Shown piece by piece: positions 48,175-58,800 of a stretch of DNA of 64,000 bases; the first letter of the stretch is position 1, and each line of letters starts with the position of its first letter. The notes beneath the pieces were generated by a model. It was not told the origin of the DNA, made no database searches, and saw nothing but the letters and a program-made list of their open reading frames with translations. The DNA comes from Calothrix sp. PCC 7716 (GTDB lineage Bacteria; Cyanobacteriota; Cyanobacteriia; Cyanobacteriales; Nostocaceae): assembly GCF_019977735.1 (NCBI RefSeq), contig NZ_AP025018.1, positions 9,924,580 to 9,988,579 on the forward strand. The letters are read 5' to 3'. The position numbers were made by a program, and so were the translations under genes.

Positions 48175-49923
48175 CTAAGCTGCTAACTGGGGTTGTGCAG
48201 TTAAGTTTTGCAGTGCTTGTTGCATCTGACTAACTATATCGAGTTGAGAATTACCGCTTTGTTGTATTTGAGCAAGGGTGTCACTCAGAGTTTGCAATTT
48301 TTGTCGCAACTCGTCTAAACCTTCTTGAGTTGGTTGAAGTGTTTCTTCATATAAGCTTACTTTTGCTCTTGATTCTGCAAGAGCGTCTTTTAGCATTAAT
48401 AAATTATCTTCCTTAACTTTTAAATCTTGATGTTTTTCTTCATACTCTGATGTTTGATTTTCTATAGTGTCTTGCGATAATTCAATGCCAGCATTTATTT
48501 GTTCAATTTGACGCTCAACATCCTGCAAGATTGCAAATTGCTGTTTCTGTTGAAACTCAATTTGCACCAATATCGGTTTTAAATCGATTTGGCTACCTTG
48601 CTCGTTGCTATTCTTACCTTGGCGCCGCATTAAAACCGTTTGATGTTGCCGCAGTTCTCCTTGACGTTGTACCAAACTTCGACGTTGACCAACCAGTGTT
48701 TCGTTTAACATCTGATAAAGGTCTTTTTCATCGTTTAGTTCTTCTTCAAGGGTAGCTAACTCGCTAACGTCAGCAATACTTATTTTTTGCTGAATTTCTT
48801 TAATCGCATCTTCTTTATAATTAAGCTCTTGTTCTTGGTCGTGAACAAAACTTGAGTCGATATTTAACTTGTCTTGTAAATCTTGTACTGTTTTTTCTAA
48901 CTCCTCTAAAGACATCGACTCTAAAGCTTCAACATCAACTGATTCGCTCAAATTTGCATCACCAGGCGCCGCTAAACTGCAAACTTGCTGATATAAGTCT
49001 TCTTGGGAACGTAACTGTTCTTTGAGAATACGCACATACTCTTGCTTTGAATCAAGCACGGCAGTGTTTGCTTTTAACTCGTTTGTCTGCTGGTCTAAAA
49101 CAGCTTTGACTTGCTGACACTCATTTTGAGTCGCATCAAGTTCTTGTGATAAATTTTCAATCTCAAGTTGCTGCTGTTCTACCGAAGCTTTTTGTTGATC
49201 GAACTTTTGCCAGTGTGTGTTCAACAACTCCTGTTGAGTATTTACCACTTCAAAAGCGTAATTTAAACTCTCTTGAATAGCATCAGTCGAAACAACACTC
49301 GCTTGCATACCTTCGAGCAACCCATAAAAAACTCCAGCTTGCTCTGAATCTATTACTGTTCCCTGTTGTAAATTTGCACTTAATTCCTCTAGACGCCCTT
49401 GTTCACCACGTAAATGCTTCCAGGCACCTTCTAACTCTTGACTTCTTTTCTCAATTTCTTGTTTTAAGGTTTCAATTTCAGCACGAGAGTTGTCAACCTC
49501 TTGTTTTTCGGAGTCTAAATTTTGGCACTCCTCCTCAATCTGCTGAAGTTGTGCCATCCTATCTTCCATCTCAAGCTCTCGTCGTGAAAGTTCCTGCGCT
49601 TGGAAAGTTAACGACTCCTTCCACTGATTTATTTCTTCCTCCTTGGCTTTGAATTTTTCTACCTGTCGAGAATAATTCTGCAAAATTGTGGCCAAAGGGC
49701 GCCCAGCTTCTTGAATACGTTGAACTTGTCGAGTTGGACTTAATTCCACCATGACAAGGGCGCCATCATTTAATTTACTAGCATCCTCGGCAGAGATTAC
49801 TTCTTCAGATACTGCGCTCCAACTTTGGTCGTTGCGCTGACAAGCTAGGAGCTTTAGTTCTGCTTTGCTCCCACCACCGAGTAAACCGCCTTTTTGTTTT
49901 TGTACTTCTGCTAAATACAGCAC
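48175..49923 (-). CDS. hmpF: HmpF-like pilus motility protein
   Basis: A cyanobacterial protein needed to activate type IV pili in hormogonia. The N-terminus MLYLAEVQKQKGGLLGGGSK is diagnostic of HmpF; residues 1-75 form its small globular domain, and from about 90 to 560 it is one long coiled coil rich in Gln, Glu and Leu. Its 582 residues are in the usual range. It is divergent from hmpABCDE, as in Nostoc punctiforme. It likely acts at the junctional pore complexes with the Hmp system. Confidence 0.88.
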   Translation of the reverse strand: MLYLAEVQKQKGGLLGGGSKAELKLLACQRNDQSWSAVSEEVISAEDASKLNDGALVMVELSPTRQVQRIQEAGRPLATILQNYSRQVEKFKAKEEEINQWKESLTFQAQELSRRELEMEDRMAQLQQIEEECQNLDSEKQEVDNSRAEIETLKQEIEKRSQELEGAWKHLRGEQGRLEELSANLQQGTVIDSEQAGVFYGLLEGMQASVVSTDAIQESLNYAFEVVNTQQELLNTHWQKFDQQKASVEQQQLEIENLSQELDATQNECQQVKAVLDQQTNELKANTAVLDSKQEYVRILKEQLRSQEDLYQQVCSLAAPGDANLSESVDVEALESMSLEELEKTVQDLQDKLNIDSSFVHDQEQELNYKEDAIKEIQQKISIADVSELATLEEELNDEKDLYQMLNETLVGQRRSLVQRQGELRQHQTVLMRRQGKNSNEQGSQIDLKPILVQIEFQQKQQFAILQDVERQIEQINAGIELSQDTIENQTSEYEEKHQDLKVKEDNLLMLKDALAESRAKVSLYEETLQPTQEGLDELRQKLQTLSDTLAQIQQSGNSQLDIVSQMQQALQNLTAQPQLAA

Positions 49924-50276
49924 ACCTTTAATCCTTTTGATGCACTTCTTAGAGTGTCGTTAGTTGTTAATAGTTATACGTTAAATAATCATGCAACCTA
50001 CCATATCCAACCCGATAATAGCTAGACAAGGCAGGCAAAACTATTTATATTCGCGACATGTCAAATTTTACTATGGACATATACTGTAATCGCGTCATCA
50101 TATTGTGTACCCATTTTGTCTAAAATGACTACCGTGTTATCACTGGCATTAAAATATGAAATCAATAAGTTAAAACAAGTATTCACAATTTTGATCTCAC
50201 CTTTAAATATGGCTGCATAAATGGGCACAATAAAAACAAGTATATACAGGAGTGCCTTTAAGTGCCTTGGAGCTAG
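49924..50276. other. hmpF/hmpA divergent promoter region
   Basis: A 353-base AT-rich spacer holding both promoters. A hormogonium-type sigma (SigJ/SigC/SigF) control is expected from Nostoc but I could not identify a convincing box. Confidence 0.5.
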
Positions 50277-51548
50277 ATGCAGGGAAATTTAGATGAAATT
50301 GATATTCGCAGTATCCTGCAATTGATTGAGCTAGGACAGCGAACCGGGGTACTGTTTGTATCCTCGTTGGAACCCAACCCAACTGAATCTTGGTTCATGT
50401 TTTTTCTTAGTGGTCAAATTGCATATGCTAGCAATGGAGTGCAAAACCTATCAAGACTTGATGATTATTTACGACATTATCGAGTCAAACCCCCTATTGA
50501 TAAGTTCACAAACAATATATTTGATGTCCAGGTACGACGACGACAAGATCAACTAGCTTTTAGTGAATCGTATTCGTTGCCAGAATATAGTTACTTATGG
50601 GCGTTGCTCGGACAAAATATTATTAATACAACTCAAGCTCGTACCATTATTCAAGGTCTTATACGCGAAACAATCTTTGACTTACTGAATTTAACGCGTG
50701 GAAATTTTCTTTTTGAGGTAACTTCCCCGCTTGCTCCTGTATTAAGCACCTGGAAGACTGCACCACTTACATCACAAACCATCAGGCAAGTACAAGACTG
50801 GAAACAGCTTTACCCCTATATCCAATCTCCTGACCAACTGCCAATGCTCGCATCTGTCGTTCGACTACAGTCTTCTGTGCCGATGGCTACTGCGAACAAA
50901 CTCAAACAGTGGGCTGATGGAAAAACTTCGCTTCGTCAACTCGCACGCTACCTCAATCGCGATATATTGACTGTCGCTAAGGCTTTATATCCTTATGTGC
51001 TACAAGGGTGGGTACATCTTGTATATACGAATACAATAGATTTAGCAGAAAATGAACCAACTACAGAGGAGAATCAAATAAGCACAAAAAAAACTATTGT
51101 TTTCATCGACTCAGAAACAAGTACACGTAGCTCGGTAGAGTCTATTTTTATGTCAGAAGGTTTTAATGCTAGCGTTTTCTCAAATCCCATACAAGCGCTC
51201 ACTGGTATCTTTACCCTAAAGCCTAATTTAATTCTATCTGAGCTAACGATGCCAGAATTAAATGGCTATGAGATTTGTGCAATGTTACGTTCGTGTCAAG
51301 CATTTCGACACTTACCAATTATTATGCTGACTGACCAAAAGAATTTTTATCTTCTTGCTAAAGCCAAAATGGCAGGAGCTACAGGGTTCTTAAGTAAACC
51401 TTTTAACAATGCTGATTTAGTAACGATAGTCAAACAGTGCCTGAATAGCTCTGCTTTCGGGAACCATAAAAATACAGGACTTGTTGATTACACTCAATAT
51501 AGGGTAAAAGATAATATCACAGAACAAACAAAAACCTATCGTTTATAA
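50277..51548 (+). CDS. hmpA: PatA-type response regulator HmpA
   Basis: A 423-residue regulator. Residues 1-250 contain the PATAN/DUF4388 domain (MQGNLDEIDIRSILQLIELGQRTGVLFV) typical of PatA/PixG. Residues about 278-400 are a receiver: the Lys in FLSKPF is kept, but the phosphate-accepting Asp is replaced by Glu (ILSELTMPELNG) and the acid pair has become IDSE. The receiver may thus be locked in a phosphorylated-like state. It is the first gene of the hmp operon. The ATG at 50277 gives the canonical MQGNLDEI start. Confidence 0.85.
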   Translation: MQGNLDEIDIRSILQLIELGQRTGVLFVSSLEPNPTESWFMFFLSGQIAYASNGVQNLSRLDDYLRHYRVKPPIDKFTNNIFDVQVRRRQDQLAFSESYSLPEYSYLWALLGQNIINTTQARTIIQGLIRETIFDLLNLTRGNFLFEVTSPLAPVLSTWKTAPLTSQTIRQVQDWKQLYPYIQSPDQLPMLASVVRLQSSVPMATANKLKQWADGKTSLRQLARYLNRDILTVAKALYPYVLQGWVHLVYTNTIDLAENEPTTEENQISTKKTIVFIDSETSTRSSVESIFMSEGFNASVFSNPIQALTGIFTLKPNLILSELTMPELNGYEICAMLRSCQAFRHLPIIMLTDQKNFYLLAKAKMAGATGFLSKPFNNADLVTIVKQCLNSSAFGNHKNTGLVDYTQYRVKDNITEQTKTYRL

Positions 51549-51652
51549 AATTTGTCAAGGAATAGAATAAATTTATACATAAATCAAGCGGGGCAGGGAA
51601 TGTTCCAATATTTGTAGGGACATCTACATACTTAGAGGTAGTAATGGGGTAT

Positions 51653-52018
51653 ATGAGTACAGTTCTGATTGTAGAAGATAGTATCGCGCAGAGGGAGATG
51701 ATTACTGACCTTCTGAAGGCGAGCGGGATGACAGTTACCCATGCTGCAGATGGGGTGGAGGCGCTTGAGGCTATTTTAAGCGAACCTCCCGATTTGGTGG
51801 TTTTGGATATTGTTATGCCCAGAATGAATGGTTACGAGGTGTGTCGGCGCCTCAAGTCTGACCCAAAAACTCAAAATGTTCCTGTTGTAATGTGTTCTAG
51901 TAAGGGGGAGGAGTTTGATAGGTACTGGGGTATGAAACAAGGCGCCGATGCGTATATTGCTAAACCTTTTCAACCGACTGAGTTAGTGGGTACTGTTAAA
52001 CAATTGTTGCGAGGATGA
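51653..52018 (+). CDS. hmpB: CheY-like response regulator HmpB
   Basis: A single-domain receiver of about 121 residues. The acid pair is VEDS, the phosphorylation site is VVLDIVMPRMNGYEV and the Lys is AKPFQP; all are intact. The frame also allows ATG 51644 with three extra residues; the second ATG gives the usual MSTVLIVEDS. It likely takes phosphate from HmpE and directs pilus polarity or activity. Spacing from hmpA is 104 bases; hmpC follows after seven bases. Confidence 0.85.
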   Translation: MSTVLIVEDSIAQREMITDLLKASGMTVTHAADGVEALEAILSEPPDLVVLDIVMPRMNGYEVCRRLKSDPKTQNVPVVMCSSKGEEFDRYWGMKQGADAYIAKPFQPTELVGTVKQLLRG

Positions 52019-52025
52019 GTCACAT

Positions 52026-52556
52026 ATGACGCTAAAACCCGATTTTTTAGTTGGAGACTCAGATTACCAGTTGGGTCGAGAGTTAGAAGTTTCTAGTCCC
52101 GAAGGTGAGTTATATTTAAGGTTCTTTATTCCTTCGCACCAAGAGTTTGCTTTACTCGCTACTGGTATTCGCGAGGTTATTGAACTTAGTCCCGATAGAA
52201 TTACCCCTATTCCTAATGCTTCTCCTTTACTTTTGGGTACTCTAAATTTACGAGGTCGTGTTATTTGGGTGGCTGATTTGGGACAGTTTTTGGGTGATGC
52301 TACTCCGTTAAATACCGACCGCGCAGAAATTCCAGTAATTGCTATCGAAGAACAAGAAACAATTGTTGGTTTAGCTGTTGATTCTATTGGTGGTATGGAT
52401 TGGCTTTTGGTGCAGCATCTAGTCGCTCCAACCAATATTCCTGATATCGCGGCGCCTTTTTTACGAGGTGAGTGGTATTCCAATACCGAAAATAATTCTA
52501 GCTTACAATTGCTAGACCAAACTGCTATTTTGCGTTCTGCGCGGTGGGCAGGTTAA
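52026..52556 (+). CDS. hmpC: CheW-like adaptor HmpC
   Basis: A 176-residue CheW-domain scaffold linking the MCP to the kinase. Visible are [43 protein letters not shown] and [13 protein letters not shown], which form the two CheW subdomains. There is no catalytic function. It is seven bases after hmpB, 23 before hmpD. Confidence 0.88.
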   Translation: MTLKPDFLVGDSDYQLGRELEVSSPEGELYLRFFIPSHQEFALLATGIREVIELSPDRITPIPNASPLLLGTLNLRGRVIWVADLGQFLGDATPLNTDRAEIPVIAIEEQETIVGLAVDSIGGMDWLLVQHLVAPTNIPDIAAPFLRGEWYSNTENNSSLQLLDQTAILRSARWAG

Positions 52557-52579
52557 TAAGATTAGACGGAGGAACCAAA

Positions 52580-55500
52580 ATGACTACTAGTATTGATGAT
52601 TACTCTTCTATTTATCAACAGGCACTTTATGCCTATGCTCAACAAAATTATCACCATGCTGCCACCTTGGTTGACACTGTAGTGACTATGGCGCCGCATG
52701 ACCCGAATACACATTTACTACGGGGACATGTATATTACGTGTTGCAAAAATATGACATTGCTTTCATTGAGTACGAAAAAGTTTTAGAAATTACTAGTGA
52801 CCCAGAAATTACCGCTTTTGCTAAAACTGGTTTAGAAAATATTAGTCACTACCAACAATTTTCTAATACCGACACCAACTTTAAAGAGTCAGATAATCCT
52901 GTAGACGTGTACTCCATAGACTCCGAGGCTAATTTCTCTGATTTGGTTGATGCTAGCGAGTTTGATGCAGTGGCTAATTATCCAGACTCCAGCGAATCCG
53001 CATCTCCATTTGGTGACATGGACATATCTAAAAGCGGTTTTGACCTGAGCGCCCTCAGTAATAATCACTTCAGTGATTTAAACAGTGATTTAAACAGTGA
53101 TTTAAACAGTGATTTAAACAGTGATTCCAGTATTGACAACAACCCACCATCAAACAATCCCTTTGACTATCCCACCGACAGCACCGTATTTAGTTACAAA
53201 GTCAGCGATACTTTGGGCAATAATGACCCATTTGCTAATTACTCAGATTCGGCAACTCCTAACAACGCTTCTACTGATAAAAGCGAACTAGAATTACCTG
53301 CGTTTTGGCTATCAGATATCCCACCAAGTAATAACTTAGATACTGGTGATGGTAATAATGTAAATACTACTAATAGCTCCGAACCATTTGATATACCCGA
53401 CGAGGTAATAGAGTCAAAATCAGTTTATAATAATAACTCTAATTTAAATGGTGTAAATAATAATGATGATGTAACTCTTTATATTAATGATAATAATGCG
53501 ACTCCCGACCCAGAAATTAAAACAGATACATTAAATTTTACAACGTTTTCTCGTATAATAGAAGCGACTGATACCGAAAGTAGTGCAAATTTAACTACAG
53601 AAACACAACAAAGTCGGGGTGATTTTTCGACGTTTAGTATCGATGCTACCCTTGATGAAAAAGTGTTTGCGAATAATCCGACATCGAATGCTAACAGCTT
53701 TGATATGGATGATAGCTTTGATTTTGAAGCGTTTGAATCAGCATTTGGGTCAGATAGCGGCGCCTCCGATATTGACAAAGCATCTGATAATAACAGTGCC
53801 CCCTATTCCGAATCAACTCGTTCTAGTTCAAACAATAGTGGGAACAAAAATTCTAATAATATAGAGTTTTTAGAAGATTTTGATGCATTCGATGACCTTG
53901 GTAACATTCCAGGGTTTGAAATGAGCCACTCAGATACTTTTGGTAGTTCTCAATCAAATCATTCTGGGTCTTTTAATACCCCGATAAAATCGAACACACA
54001 AAGCACAATTACTTCCCCTAAATTAAATAAACCAGAAGCAACACGTGACTCGGAGTTGTTTAGTATTACTTCCTCTCAAGATGCTGTACCTATATTTACT
54101 CAATCTGATGCTCAACGCCGTTTGTCTCCTGAAGTAAGTATAGAACAAGGTATACTGGCGCCATTAGAAAATGCTCCGCTCGATAGCAAACAATGGTTTA
54201 TAGCAGCAACAGTAGGTGTAGTAAGTGCCATTGTTGTTGCCACCGTCAGCTTTGGTGCTGCTAACTTATCACAAAATGGAACTGAACGTGGCGCCATTAG
54301 TCGAACTGGTTGGGCAATGGCATTAGCTGCGGGAGTTGTTTCTTTTGCTACAACTGGTGTAATGGGGAGTCTCACGTTTAAACAAATTCGTCGTACTACG
54401 TCTGACTTACAAAGTCAGTTTGATAGTGTACGTCAAGGTAATTTGGGAGTGCAAGCAACTGTATATTCTGAAGATGAATTTGGACAGTTGGCTGCGGGTT
54501 TTAATGAGATGACTCGTGTAATTTTTACCACGACCAACGAAGCGACACGCAAGGCACAAGAACAAGAAGAAGCCAAAGAAAACTTACAGCGGCAGGTAAT
54601 TCGCTTACTTGATGATGTGGAAGGCGCCGCACGGGGAGATTTAACTGTACAAGCTGAAGTAACCGCTGACGTACTTGGCGCCGTCGCCGATGCTTTCAAT
54701 TTAACGATTCAAAACTTACGCGACATTGTTCAACAGGTAAAAGTTGCCGCCAAAGAAGTTACAAAAGGCGCCACTAATTCGGAAACGTTTGCACGCGCAC
54801 TTTCTACAGACGCATTACGACAAGCTGAAGAACTCGCTGTCACACTCAACTCTGTACAAGTAATGACAGATTCTATACAACGGGTAGCAGAAGCTGCACG
54901 CGAAGCTGAGACTGTTGCGCGCGATGCTAGTTCTATTGCGCTTAAAGGTGGAGAAGCTGTAGAAAACACCGTAGCGGGTATTTTAGAAATTCGAGAAACA
55001 GTAGCAGAAACCACGCGCAAAGTTAAGAGGTTGGCAGAATCTTCGCAAGAAATTTCTAAAATTGTGGCATTAATATCTCAAATTGCTTCGCGGACAAACT
55101 TGCTGGCATTGAATGCGAGTATAGAAGCAGCACGAGCAGGAGAAGCAGGACGGGGATTTGCAATTGTCGCAGACGAAGTTAGGCAATTAGCAGATAAGTC
55201 AGCGAAATCTCTCAAAGAGATAGAACAAATTGTGATGCAAATTCAAAGTGAAACATCTTCTGTAATGACAGCAATGGAAGAAGGAACACAGCAGGTAATT
55301 ACGGGAACAAAACTTGCCGAAGAAGCAAAACGCTCGCTCGACAACATTATCCAAGTTGCCAACCGTATCGATATATTAGTGCGTTCCATCACCGCTGACA
55401 CCGTAGACCAAACCGAAACATCGCGTGCAGTTGCTTTCGTTATGCAGTCGGTAGAGTTAACTGCTCAAGAAACATCCCAAGAAGCACAACGAGTTTCTGG

Positions 55501-55585
55501 TGCATTACAGCATCTAGTTGGAGTATCGCGCGACTTAATTGCCTCGGTCGAAAGATTCCGTGTAGAAACAGCTGAGTCGAGATAA
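52580..55585 (+). CDS. hmpD: methyl-accepting chemotaxis protein HmpD
   Basis: The receptor of the Hmp system, about 1001 residues. The start is ATG 52580, supported by GGAGGAA eight bases upstream; GTG 52544 overlaps hmpC and is less likely. Residues 8-95 are TPR-like ([17 protein letters not shown]). Residues about 110-530 are an Asn/Ser/Asp-rich disordered stretch that includes four DLNS units from a 12-base tandem repeat. Two membrane helices follow (about 538-562, 578-600), then HAMP-type domains and the signalling hairpin with tip [20 protein letters not shown]. The usual periplasmic sensor between the helices is only about 15 residues, so signals are probably sensed inside the cell or membrane. 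Confidence 0.88.
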   Translation: MTTSIDDYSSIYQQALYAYAQQNYHHAATLVDTVVTMAPHDPNTHLLRGHVYYVLQKYDIAFIEYEKVLEITSDPEITAFAKTGLENISHYQQFSNTDTNFKESDNPVDVYSIDSEANFSDLVDASEFDAVANYPDSSESASPFGDMDISKSGFDLSALSNNHFSDLNSDLNSDLNSDLNSDSSIDNNPPSNNPFDYPTDSTVFSYKVSDTLGNNDPFANYSDSATPNNASTDKSELELPAFWLSDIPPSNNLDTGDGNNVNTTNSSEPFDIPDEVIESKSVYNNNSNLNGVNNNDDVTLYINDNNATPDPEIKTDTLNFTTFSRIIEATDTESSANLTTETQQSRGDFSTFSIDATLDEKVFANNPTSNANSFDMDDSFDFEAFESAFGSDSGASDIDKASDNNSAPYSESTRSSSNNSGNKNSNNIEFLEDFDAFDDLGNIPGFEMSHSDTFGSSQSNHSGSFNTPIKSNTQSTITSPKLNKPEATRDSELFSITSSQDAVPIFTQSDAQRRLSPEVSIEQGILAPLENAPLDSKQWFIAATVGVVSAIVVATVSFGAANLSQNGTERGAISRTGWAMALAAGVVSFATTGVMGSLTFKQIRRTTSDLQSQFDSVRQGNLGVQATVYSEDEFGQLAAGFNEMTRVIFTTTNEATRKAQEQEEAKENLQRQVIRLLDDVEGAARGDLTVQAEVTADVLGAVADAFNLTIQNLRDIVQQVKVAAKEVTKGATNSETFARALSTDALRQAEELAVTLNSVQVMTDSIQRVAEAAREAETVARDASSIALKGGEAVENTVAGILEIRETVAETTRKVKRLAESSQEISKIVALISQIASRTNLLALNASIEAARAGEAGRGFAIVADEVRQLADKSAKSLKEIEQIVMQIQSETSSVMTAMEEGTQQVITGTKLAEEAKRSLDNIIQVANRIDILVRSITADTVDQTETSRAVAFVMQSVELTAQETSQEAQRVSGALQHLVGVSRDLIASVERFRVETAESR
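53072..53126 (+). repeat. 12-base tandem repeat in hmpD
   Basis: The unit AGTGATTTAAAC occurs four and a half times without a mismatch, coding for repeated SDLN. Copy number could vary by slippage without shifting the frame. Confidence 0.95.
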
Positions 55586-55589
55586 GAGT

Positions 55590-55816
55590 GGAAAGTGCGC
55601 TCGTGCGCTCTAAGAGTAAAAAGTGCTGAGTGCTGAGTGCTGAGTAGGAAGAGGAGAAGAAAGTTAAAAAGTTATAATTTTTAATTTATTATTCCTCACG
55701 GCAGCAACTTAAAACTCAAAACTCCTTACTTCTTACTTCTTACTCTTCACTTCTTACTTACTCAGCACGACTCACTCAGCACTTTTAACTATTTATATAC
55801 TCAGCACTCATCACTA
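55590..55816. repeat. AGTGCTG repeat region between hmpD and hmpE
   Basis: GTGGAAAGTGCGCTCGTGCG and AAGTGCTGAGTGCTGAGTGC precede a distant inverse ACTCAGCACGACTCACTCAG and ACTCAGCACTCATCACT; also TTACTTCTTACTTCTTACTC. It is the longest member of the family also seen at 14477 and in the 23S-5S spacer. It fills the hmpD-hmpE gap and could attenuate hmpE transcription. Confidence 0.75.
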
Positions 55817-55828
55817 TTTAAAAAATTT

Positions 55829-58800
55829 ATGTTACCTGAACAACAACAACGTATATTAGGCTATTTTATAGAAGAGGCGAGAGACCATTTAAATACGATT
55901 GAGCAAGGTTTGCTGAATTTACAGGAAACTTTAAACGACCAGGAAATGATTAACGAGGTGTTTCGGGCTGCTCATTCTATAAAAGGTGGCGCCGCAATGT
56001 TATCTTTAAATAGTATTCAGCGAACTGCACACCGTTTAGAAGATTGCTTTAAGGTTTTAAAAGAAAATCCAATTATTGTTGACCAAAAGTTAGAGTCTTT
56101 ATTTCTTGGTGTTTCTGATACTCTCAAAGCTTTACTCGAACATTTAAGCGGCCCGTTTGGACTTTCTGAAGAAGCAGCAGCTAACTTGATGAGTGAAGCA
56201 GAACCCGTCTTTGGATGGTTGAATGAACATTTAGAGTCACTCTTGGGTACACAAAATGGTACCACCATTAAAGTCAGCACCCTGGAACCCCATAGTAATG
56301 ACGTAATTCATTACGTCTCCCCTTCACCCGTCTCCCCGGAACACGTCTCCCCGGAACACGTCTCCCAGGACTGCTCCCCAACAATAACACCCGTCAGTAC
56401 CGAAAAAGATTGGCAACAATTCCAAAGCGGGGTATTACAAAAACTTCGGGACATGTTGCAATTATTTAAACAAGATGCAACTGACTCGTCTCGTAAGGGT
56501 TTAGAAGCTTGTTTACAATATTTGGTAATTATTGGACAAGATTTAAACTTGACTAACTGGTGTCATTTGTGTAGAGGTGCTGCAACTGCAGTGACTAACC
56601 CAGATAATAGTTATTTGACTCTAGCAAAGATTATTATTACAGAAATTAAAACTGCTCTTGAATTGGCAATAAGGGGGAGAGATGCTGACATTACCATTAG
56701 TCCACAGTTAGAAGCACTCCAGAATATACCAGATATTTCTTTACTCTCACTCAGCAGCGACTTTTTTGATAGTAAAGTAGAAGAAGAAACGGGCAAAAGT
56801 GAATCTATAGTTGAAATAACTGATTTAAATCAAATATCTGACCATAGTCCTTTTTTACACGATATCGATTTCGATGATATCAACTCGGATGATATTAACT
56901 CTTTGTTTGATATAACCGAACAATTGGACTTTGAAATTGATATTACTGATATTACTGATATTACTGAAATAGAAGTTACTTTATCATCAGATACTATCGA
57001 GTCTTTATTTGAATTATCTGAGGATATAGAAGAAATAGAAGATGTTTTCTCCAAGGATGATAAAGTTGCCGAGAATATTAATGATAACCGTGCTTTAAAT
57101 GGTACGAGTGCGTATGAAGACCATCAAGGGCCTATTGTAGGTATTGCTGAACTTACCGAACTCGATGAGTTATTTAAGGATGATGCTTCATATGTAGATG
57201 ATATAACTTCGGTTGAACAGCTTCCAGAAATTGAGGTATTGAGTGGTATTGAAAACAATAACGATGCTGGTTATGATGTTGATGCTTCGGATAGTGAACT
57301 TGATGATTTGTTAGTTATTGATTCTGGTACTAATTTTTACCCTAGTCCTAATAGGGGTCATGATGAGTTAACGGTTGTTCAGTTGTTTGGTAGTTCTCTT
57401 GATGATGTTGAAGATGATATTACAGGCGCCCCGAATAGTCCAAGTGTACCAGAGTCGCCAAGTTCGGATGATTTTGCATCGTTTTGGAACTTGGAGGAGT
57501 CGTCGGTTAGTTCCGAGTCGGTAGCATCTATATTAGAGTCAAGTTTGTTTGCAGCAACTGCTAGTGATGATATTTTTGATGGTTATACAGCGATTGAAAA
57601 TTCGGATGATAATTTGTCACTCTCGTTTGATAATGTTAATGATTTATTTGAAGAGTTAACACCATCGCAAATTGCCGCTGTTTCTGATTATAATAATGAT
57701 GATGTTGAGGAATTACAACAATTACATTTTTCTCCTATTGAGCCAGAATTTATAGATTCGACGACCGAAACACCAAGTATTATTCCGGAAGTTTCTGAGA
57801 TTTGGAACTTTGATACATTTGAAGTAGAACCGCAAGTTGCTTCTGAAACAATTGTTCAAAGTCTTGATATTGGGTTCAATGAAATTTTAGATGATACTGA
57901 GTTGAATATTGAGTTTTCTCATCAAGGAAATAATGTTAGCAACTCAGAAATATCTGATAACTTACTCGAACCGCATTCATTAGAATTTAATTCTGATTTA
58001 ATTGATGATGACGAATTTGCCGCACTCGAAGCTTTATTAGTTCATGATAGTGGTAATAGTGAAGGAAAGGCGCCTTTAAATATAGAAGTTCCGGAGCGTG
58101 TTTCATCGAACAATAATAATATAGATGCTGTCTCGGAATTTGGCGACTTAGAAAAAATGCTATCATCGAGTGACAGTATTGGTGGAACATCGCAGTCACT
58201 CAATGCTGTTTCTAAAAGAAGCAATACTACTAGACGCAGTACAGCACGGTTTGAACAGTTAATGAAGGTGTCGGTAAAACATCTTGATGATATGAGTAAC
58301 TTGGTAGGGGAGTTGGTGGTTAACCGTAACACCCTCGAACAAGACCAGGAGCGTTTAAGACAGTCATTGGATAATTTACTTATACAAATACACCATTTAA
58401 GTGACGTTGGCGCCAGAATGCAGGAATTGTACGAACGTTCGTTACTCGAAGCATCTTTGTTAGCAACACGAAAACATAGTAATAATGGAGGTTTTAGTAC
58501 ACCAGTAAGTAATAAGGATAGTGATAGAGGATTTTCTGAGTTAGAAATGGATAGGTTTACACCGTTCCATACATTATCTCAAGAAATGATTGAGTTGATA
58601 GTTAGGGTGAGAGAGTCTGCGAGTGATATTGATTTTGTTACCGAAGAAACAGAGAGAGTTGCAAGGCAATTTAGGCAGGTAACAACGCAGTTACAAGAAG
58701 GTTTAACGAAAGCGCGGATGGTTCCTTTTTCGATTGTAACCGACCGGGTAAAACGGGGTGTGCGAGATAATGCGATAAAGTGTGGGAAGCAAGTTGAGTT

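Noticed and set aside
55590-55816. CRISPR array suggested by repeated AGTGCTGAGTGCTG
   Set aside because: The repeats are contiguous heptamers with inverse copies and no unique spacers; there are no cas genes.
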